Shown here piece by piece: positions 14,562 through 16,887 of a stretch of 16,887 nt of DNA. Every line of letters begins with the position of its first letter. Position 1 is the first letter of the stretch. The position numbers were made by a program, and so were the translations under genes. This stretch comes from a bacterium UBA7470 (lineage in GTDB: Bacteria; Pseudomonadota; Gammaproteobacteria; Burkholderiales; Burkholderiaceae_C), in the NCBI GenBank assembly GCA_002479815.1, contig DLPA01000008.1, positions 26,267 through 43,153 of the forward strand. The letters run 5' to 3'. Below the pieces are notes generated by a model, which was given only the letters and a program-made list of their open reading frames with translations, was not told the DNA's origin and ran no database searches.

Positions 14562-15410
14562 TTACGCATACCGCTTGCTGCGCAGGTTGTTTTTCATCTC
14601 TTTGAGTAAGGGTTGCAGTTTGTTGCCGCCGATGCGCAGGGCCACTGCGGTGGCGAGTATGTCCAGCACCATCAAGTGCATCAGGCGCGAGGTCATGGGG
14701 CTGTAACGGTCGTAGCCTTCGGGGTGGTCTGCTGCGAGGTGGATGTGGCCTGCTGCGGCCAAGGGAGAGCCACTGGCGGTGATGACGATGGTGGTGGCAC
14801 CGTGTTTGCGAGCAATGTCAGTGGCATCCATCAAGTCGCGGGTGCGGCCCGAGTTGGAGATGACGACCAAACAGTCCCCCGGTCGCAGCAGCGACGCACT
14901 CATCACCTGCATATGCCCATCGCTGTAGGCAATGGTGTGCAGCCCCAAGCGGAAGAATTTATGCTGCGCGTCTTGGGCGACGATGCCTGAATTGCCTGCG
15001 CCAAAAAACTCAATGCGTTTGTTGTGCGTATGGGCGTTGACGAGGGCATCCACCGCTTTTTCGATGGCATGGGTGGAGGCATCGTTGCGATACTTTAAAA
15101 ACGCCGCGACCGTGTTATCGATGACTTTGACCAGCACATCGCCCACTTTGTCGTCAGCATCCACACTGCGGTGGATGAAAGGTACGCCTTCGCTGACTGT
15201 GCCGACCAGCTTGAGTTTGAAATCCGTCAAACCGTCGTAGCCCATGCTGCGGCAAAAGCGCACCACCGTCGGCTTGCTGACATGGGCGCGGTCGGCCAAC
15301 TCGGTGACGGGCAAGCTGGCGAAGGTGCGTGGGTCTTGCAGCACCAGTTTGGCCACTCGCTGCTCTGCTGGCGCCAACGATGGAAGTGAGGCTTTGATGC
15401 GGTCCAACAT
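14562..15410 (-). CDS. hexR: RpiR/MurR-family transcriptional regulator, HexR-like
   Basis: The 282-residue protein has an N-terminal RpiR helix-turn-helix (about 1-77) and a C-terminal SIS sugar-phosphate domain (about 125-260). The HTH reads VTELADRAHVSKPTVVRFCRSMG (35-57); the arginines in RFCR (51 and 54) match DNA-contact positions described for HexR. The SIS domain shows FFGAGNSGIVAQDAQHKFFRLG (135-156) and VVISNSGRTRDL (182-193); Ser141 and Ser185 fit the KDPG-binding serines reported for Pseudomonas HexR. HexR represses Entner-Doudoroff and central carbon genes until KDPG binds. Here it is a lone gene, divergent from parC, with no zwf, edd or eda beside it. The start codon is the complement of 15408-15410, with AAGG about 10 bases upstream. 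A related RpiR regulator for another sugar phosphate is the alternative. Confidence 0.88.
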   Translation of the reverse strand: MLDRIKASLPSLAPAEQRVAKLVLQDPRTFASLPVTELADRAHVSKPTVVRFCRSMGYDGLTDFKLKLVGTVSEGVPFIHRSVDADDKVGDVLVKVIDNTVAAFLKYRNDASTHAIEKAVDALVNAHTHNKRIEFFGAGNSGIVAQDAQHKFFRLGLHTIAYSDGHMQVMSASLLRPGDCLVVISNSGRTRDLMDATDIARKHGATTIVITASGSPLAAAGHIHLAADHPEGYDRYSPMTSRLMHLMVLDILATAVALRIGGNKLQPLLKEMKNNLRSKRYA

Positions 15411-15603
15411 AAAAAAGTAACCTTGATGACTGAAAAATGCGAAATAAGATTACCGCTATGTTACGCAAGCGCAGTACCGCAGACGGATAAAGCAACTAAA
15501 AAATGTAAAAAATCAACTCAGTCACCCTTGGGCATCAATCACAGACTTGCGCTAAGAACCTATGTTTAAAATATCAGCCTTTTTGTTTTGATCGTCTCCC
15601 CCC
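15411..15603. promoter_or_regulatory. Divergent promoter region between hexR-like gene and parC
   Basis: This 193-base gap must hold promoters for both flanking genes. For the - strand gene, TTGCGT (complement of 15463-15468) is followed after 16 bases by TATTTC (complement of 15441-15446), a weak match placing a start about 25-30 bases before the ATG. For parC, TTGCGC (15547-15552) lies ahead of TAAAAT (15567-15572), but the 14-base spacing is too short for a confident call. No HexR-type palindrome (TGTAATT...AATTACA) was seen, so autoregulation is not supported. Confidence 0.45.
15459..15468 (-). repeat. TTGCGTAACA box, copy ahead of hexR-like gene
   Basis: The - strand reads TTGCGTAACA here, identical over 10 bases to the + strand at 14509-14518. 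The two copies flank the regulator gene and point inward. At this copy the box sits where the -35 region of the gene's promoter is expected. A shared regulator site or simply a shared -35 element is possible; chance is not excluded for a 10-mer. Confidence 0.3.
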
Positions 15604-16887
15604 ATGAGCTTGCCACCTGCTGACCCTGCTTCTGAGTCTGCGCTTTTTGATGAGCTTGATGCCCCCTCAACCGCTTCAACTGCGTCAAGCACGCAAGACG
15701 ATTTGGCGACTTACGCCCAACGTGCGTATCTGGAATATGCCCTCTCCGTCGTCAAAGGCCGCGCCTTGCCAGACGTGTGCGACGGACAAAAGCCCGTACA
15801 GCGGCGCATTTTGTACAGCATGGCCCGCATGGGCTTGGGGTTTGGTGGCAGCAATGGCAACACCGGAGCCAAGCCTGTCAAAAGCGCCCGCGTGGTGGGG
15901 GATGTGCTCGGGCGCTTTCACCCACACGGCGATCAAGCGGCTTACGATGCCTTGGTGCGGATGGCGCAAGACTTTTCTCAGCGTTACCCCTTGATCGACG
16001 GGCAAGGCAACTTCGGCAGCCGCGATGGGGATGGCGCTGCCGCCATGCGCTACACCGAAGCCCGTCTGTCCAAAATCACCACCTTGCTGTTGGACGAGAT
16101 GGATGCGGGCACGGTCGATTTCATCCCCAATTACGACGGTTCCACCGAAGAACCACGCCAACTGCCCGCCCGTTTGCCCTTTGTCTTGCTCAACGGGGCC
16201 AGCGGCATTGCCGTGGGTTTAGCCACCGAAATCCCCAGCCACAACCTGCGCGAAGTGGCCGATGCCTGCATCGCTCTGCTCAAGCACCCACAAATGAGCG
16301 ACGAGGACTTGTTCGCGCTGATGCCCGGGCCGGACTATCCGGGTGGCGGTCATCTCATCAGCAGTGCCAACGACATTGCCGATGCCTACCGCACAGGGCG
16401 AGGCAGTTTCAAGGTGCGTGCGCGTTGGAAAATGGAAGACCTCGCCCGTGGGCAATGGCAATTGGTCATCACCGAACTGCCGCCGGGTGTCAGTGCGCAA
16501 CGGGTGCTGGAAGAAATTGAAGAACTCACCAACCCCAAACCCAAAGCTGGCAAAAAAGCATTGACGCAAGAGCAAACGCAGCTCAAGGCCAGCGTGTTGG
16601 CGGTGTTGGATGGGGTGCGCGACGAGTCGGGCAAAGAAGCGGCGGTGCGGCTGGTGTTTGAACCCAAAAGCAGCCGCATCGAAGTTGCCGAGTTGACCAC
16701 CACCTTGCTGGCGCATACCAGTTTAGAAACCAGCGCCCCCATCAACCTGACGCAAATTGGCTTAGACGGCAAACCCGCACAGCAATCGCTGCGTGAGATG
16801 TTGATGCAGTGGCTGGCGTTTCGCCAAACCACCGTCACCCGCCGTTGCGAACACCGCTTGGGCCAAGTCCAACGCCGTATGCACATC
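15604..16887 (+). CDS. parC: DNA topoisomerase IV subunit A, N-terminal part (runs off window)
   Basis: 428 codons are visible without a stop, about the first 55% of a ParC of roughly 750 residues. The enzyme pairs with ParE to decatenate daughter chromosomes. After a Ser/Ala-rich leader of about 30 residues comes the winged-helix core with VCDGQKPVQRRILYSM (58-73) and HPHGDQAAYDALVRM (106-120). The catalytic tyrosine is Tyr150 in AAAMRYTEARL (codon 16051-16053). The quinolone pocket differs from E. coli ParC: Gln111 replaces Ser80 and Asp115 replaces Glu84. GyrA is less likely because the leader and the insert near 315-325 (TNPKPKAGKKALTQEQ) match betaproteobacterial ParC as I remember it. 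ATG 15604 follows a C-rich run with no clear ribosome site. Confidence 0.95.
   Translation, partial: MSLPPADPASESALFDELDAPSTASTASSTQDDLATYAQRAYLEYALSVVKGRALPDVCDGQKPVQRRILYSMARMGLGFGGSNGNTGAKPVKSARVVGDVLGRFHPHGDQAAYDALVRMAQDFSQRYPLIDGQGNFGSRDGDGAAAMRYTEARLSKITTLLLDEMDAGTVDFIPNYDGSTEEPRQLPARLPFVLLNGASGIAVGLATEIPSHNLREVADACIALLKHPQMSDEDLFALMPGPDYPGGGHLISSANDIADAYRTGRGSFKVRARWKMEDLARGQWQLVITELPPGVSAQRVLEEIEELTNPKPKAGKKALTQEQTQLKASVLAVLDGVRDESGKEAAVRLVFEPKSSRIEVAELTTTLLAHTSLETSAPINLTQIGLDGKPAQQSLREMLMQWLAFRQTTVTRRCEHRLGQVQRRMHI

Noticed and set aside
15777..16520. Open frame on the + strand (247 codons) inside parC
   Set aside because: It is out of frame with conserved ParC sequence, and the Arg/His-rich product is a typical GC-rich shadow.

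Overview
The window reads as chromosomal DNA of a betaproteobacterium, probably order Burkholderiales. Coding DNA is moderately GC-rich with short AT-rich gaps. The ParC core (GDQAAYDALVRM), the HexR-type regulator and the single-operon type II secretion cluster all fit that group. This placement is inferred from protein character; no database search was possible. Almost every base is coding, and no tRNA, rRNA, insertion sequence, phage gene or CRISPR array was seen.

Region 1 (1-2672, + strand) is the end of a surface-polysaccharide operon. It holds the last codons of rfbA (dTDP-glucose synthase), rfbC (dTDP-4-dehydrorhamnose 3,5-epimerase), a DUF1972/GT4 glycosyltransferase and a GT2 rhamnosyltransferase-like enzyme. 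All four genes overlap at their ends. Together they suggest synthesis of dTDP-L-rhamnose and its transfer to an O-antigen, capsule or exopolysaccharide.

Region 2 (2711-12982, + strand) is a type II secretion system (T2SS, general secretion pathway) in the order gspE-F-G-H-I-J-K-L-M-D. It encodes the ATPase E, platform protein F, major pseudopilin G, minor pseudopilins H-I-J-K, inner-membrane proteins L and M, and secretin D. The order resembles the Xanthomonas xps operon, but nothing like gspC or xpsN lies between gspM and gspD, and the prepilin peptidase gspO is not in view. Several subunits have unusual proline/alanine-rich ends: GspF N-terminus, GspL and GspM C-termini, and GspD between signal peptide and N0 domain. 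Most genes are joined by ATGA overlaps. Gaps occur only before gspG (with 10-bp-phased T-tracts), before gspH and before gspD (with an inverted repeat across the gspM stop).

Region 3 (13020-15410) holds a HI0933/YhiN-family flavoprotein on the + strand, then an AT-rich convergent gap, then a HexR-like RpiR-family regulator on the - strand. The gap carries a candidate terminator for the regulator and a promoter-like element pointing antisense to it.

Region 4 (15411-16887) is the divergent gap between hexR and parC, followed by the first 428 codons of parC (topoisomerase IV subunit A), which runs off the window.

I see no clearly new system. The most unusual material is the T2SS itself: no GspC-like gene, a GspF whose usual N-terminal domain is replaced by low-complexity sequence, and a long Pro/Ala spacer in the secretin.
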